A stretch of 29,761 bases of DNA from Cyclostephanos tholiformis (taxonomy: Eukaryota; Bacillariophyta; Thalassiosirophyceae; Thalassiosirales; Thalassiosiraceae). The notes beneath the pieces are model-generated. The model was not told the origin of the DNA, did no database searches, and saw only the letters and a list, made by a program, of their open reading frames with translations. Shown piece by piece: positions 28,171-29,761 of this stretch. The position numbers were made by a program, and so were the translations under genes. The first letter of the stretch is position 1, and each line of letters starts with the position of its first letter. The stretch lies in assembly GCA_036939975.1 (NCBI GenBank), contig JALLPB010000037.1, positions 1 through 29,761 on the forward strand. Reading direction: 5' to 3'.

Positions 28171-28409
28171 TCCAAGGAGTCAAAGATATCCAGTTATTCT
28201 GGTTTCTCGTCATTCATATTCTCGGAACTCTCATTCCGGTCTGGATGTCGCTCGCTCGACGAACAAAAACTTGTACGTATTGTACTGAGGTTGAGGGAAA
28301 CCTGTTACAATGTTACAGTAACTACCTACATTACACAGATGTTACAGCTAGAGTGTTACAGGTAGTAAAAAATATGTTACTAAGAATAAACTATGAAACT
28401 AAACTAAAG
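27884..28409. promoter_or_regulatory. HSP60 upstream region with a GA microsatellite and TGTTAC cluster
   Basis: The 526 bases upstream of HSP60 also hold the 3' side of the pseudogene that ends at 28410. They contain a pyrimidine-rich leader on the minus strand, a (GA)16 tract at 28135-28166 and five TGTTAC motifs between 28302 and 28380. No gene is supported. Confidence 0.5.
28135..28166 (+). repeat. (GA)16 microsatellite
   Basis: Thirty-two bases of uninterrupted GA dinucleotide repeat about 250 bases upstream of the HSP60 start. On the HSP60 strand it is a CT tract, a common promoter feature. Confidence 0.95.
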
Positions 28410-29598
28410 CTAGAGGCTACCAGTGAATTCTTTATCTCCTTCATTGTCAAAGTCCATATCATCGTAGTCATTCTCCTCTCCCTCCTTGGTGATGCTGCGG
28501 CATTGGACAGACTTACTGACGTAGCAAGCCATCTTTTTCTTCTTGTGATGATGATGATGATGATGATGAGGGGGGGGGCATGGTTGTCACGGCTTTCTTG
28601 GCTTGACTGGATGTCGAACAGGTCAATGACCCGGCTGTGGGTTGGCGCCAATCTTGAAATGTGCTGGACCGCCAGTTGCACCCGGCAGTGCGCCAGAGTG
28701 TTGAGCTGGCAGGCCCCTCGATCTTGAAGTTGGTACGGTAGGGGTAGTCGTTGATCACGGTGGTCCCCGTGCACTTCTTGCAAAGGTGGATCACTTGAGG
28801 GGGTCCCCCAACCTTGTTGCGGTACATGGCCTGGACAGCATTGTCGAAGGCAATGGCGCACGACAAGGACTCAGAGAACTTGCTCCCCATCACTCCCCAG
28901 AATCGACGCTTGTCAAAACACACCATGCTAATTCCTCGCAATGACAAGATCGTCATCCCATTCTTGGCAAGGGAAAAGCGGTAGGTGCCGGGGGGGGGGC
29001 CATCATCCACGTGCACCTCCACCTTGGCGTAATCTACCCCCATCACTGTAATAAGCGACCATGGCCGCATCACGTGTATCGAGGTGATATAGAATGACCT
29101 CAGCGGGCTTCGTGGATGTAGCTTTCGCTATGACAGGGGGGTTCTTGGTGGACATGGGGACTTGGGGGTCATCTTTGTGGTATTCTTTGTGGTAGTCTTC
29201 GTGGTCATCTTCATGGTCGTCTTTGTGGTCGTTGTCTTTGTGATCATTGTCTTCAGGGACAGGGGCAACGTCATGGTCTTTGTTGTCATCCTCGTCACCT
29301 GTCGTTGATGGGCAGTGGGGGAGTGGAAGAGTTGAACAAATTCAAAAGCAACAATCAAACAGATGCAATGACTCACCTTCTTCTCTTCTCCTCCTCACAC
29401 CACTGTATTCCTTCTCCACGGCGAAGAAGCAGCAAAGTCATGAAAGATGCGACGGAAGTTTTTTTCCCCGTGTGGAAAATGGGCTGCACCAACCCTGTCA
29501 ATGTTGGTGGTAGACGTGTCATAGATGTCCACGTCCCTGTCTTTGATAAGCCTGGAGAGGGTGGCTTTATCAGCTTTGTCCCACTTCTTTGTTGGCAT
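28410..29598 (-). pseudogene. Pseudogene of an unrecognised, probably lineage-specific, acidic protein
   Basis: From ATG 29598 the reading starts MPTKKWDKADKATLSRLIKD, then RDVDIYDTSTTNIDRV and FPHGEKNFRRIFHDFAAS. A 78-base GTGAGT...GACAG intron (29299-29376) follows, then a His/Asp/Lys-rich stretch, a domain-like region (SLITVMGVDYAKVEVHVDDG; FSLAKNGMTILSLRG; FWGVMGSKFSESLSCAIAFD) and an acidic end DYDDMDFDNEGDKEFTGSL. At least four frame changes are needed: near 29417-29434, near 29090-29110, near 28701-28722 and at the G9 tract 28570-28578. Only the last is at a homopolymer. Neighbouring genes are intact, so decay is more likely than poor sequence quality. Function is unknown; the layout suggests a multi-copy family. 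Confidence 0.6.
29168..29254 (-). repeat. Degenerate 15-base repeat encoding a His/Asp/Lys-rich tract
   Basis: On the minus strand variants of CACAAAGACRACGAC repeat about six times, encoding DHKDN-DHKDD-HEDDH-EDYHK type units within the pseudogene's second exon. The periodicity is visible on the plus strand as repeated TCTTTGTGGTCGT. Confidence 0.75.
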
Positions 29599-29761
29599 CG
29601 CCAAGAGGCAGCGGCAGAATTTTGGGAGAATTATTTTTTGGTTTTTTACAGAGTAGAGTGTCTTTCGTGTGTCCTTTGGCTGTTTGGAGTGTTTTGTCTG
29701 TGTCTGGCTGGCATGCATGACATCCACTCAGCATTGGACATCTGTGTAACTTATGTCCGCC

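Noticed and set aside
1..29761. CRISPR arrays, phage islands or bacterial operons
   Set aside because: No repeat-spacer array, no Shine-Dalgarno spacing and many spliceosomal introns; the window is eukaryotic nuclear DNA.

Overview
The window looks like nuclear DNA of a compact eukaryotic genome, most likely a diatom or other stramenopile. Most genes have either no intron or a few short GT-AG introns of about 74-106 bases. Intergenic gaps are small and many gene pairs are convergent or divergent. The gene set is wholly eukaryotic: SEC61 alpha, mitochondrial HSP60, NOT2, LSM11, B9D2 and SWEET transporters. The first gene starts with a signal-peptide-like leader followed by a short SFVTAF-type stretch, which recalls plastid targeting in algae with secondary plastids. 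B9D2 is a ciliary transition-zone protein, so the organism should build a flagellum at some stage; among diatoms that points to a centric species. This assignment is inference from gene content, because no marker RNA lies in the window.

Layout, left to right. (1) 207-2208 (+): two-exon RluA-type pseudouridine synthase. (2) 2244-4200 (-): tandem pair of SWEET sugar transporters. (3) 4350-5987 (+): stand-alone BioD/CobQ-like P-loop protein. (4) About 6000-7700: AT-rich stretch with a short ORF and, on the minus strand, clearly decayed coding sequence including a run of LTxEELxE repeats. (5) 7931-9887 (+): two-exon coiled-coil protein. (6) 10124-11341 (-): LSM11 of the U7 snRNP. (7) 11725-13134 (-): NOT2 of the CCR4-NOT complex. 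(8) 14227-16022 (+): SEC61 alpha with a 69-base first exon. (9) 16780-18328 (-): three-exon MHS-type MFS transporter. (10) 18500-19204 (+): NADAR/YbiA-like N-glycosidase. (11) 19685-19971 (+): short frameshifted gene. (12) 20190-21530 (-): four-exon B9D2 with a long N-terminal extension. (13) 22033-24211 (-): single-domain AAA ATPase of the VPS4/katanin group. (14) 24416-25627 (+): TPR protein with a C-terminal membrane anchor. (15) 25730-27883 (-): mitochondrial HSP60. (16) 28410-29598 (-): pseudogene with at least four frameshifts.

The genes do not form one pathway. They are mostly housekeeping functions: RNA modification and processing (pseudouridine synthase, LSM11, NOT2), protein translocation and folding (SEC61, HSP60, TPR protein), transport (SWEET pair, MFS carrier) and AAA remodelling. 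I did not find a convincing unknown multi-gene system. The points most worth checking are the LSM11 with an extra N-terminal module, the ciliary gene, the two decayed loci (a repeat-bearing one and a His/Asp-rich one), the small FPxKND protein family, and the stand-alone BioD-like protein.
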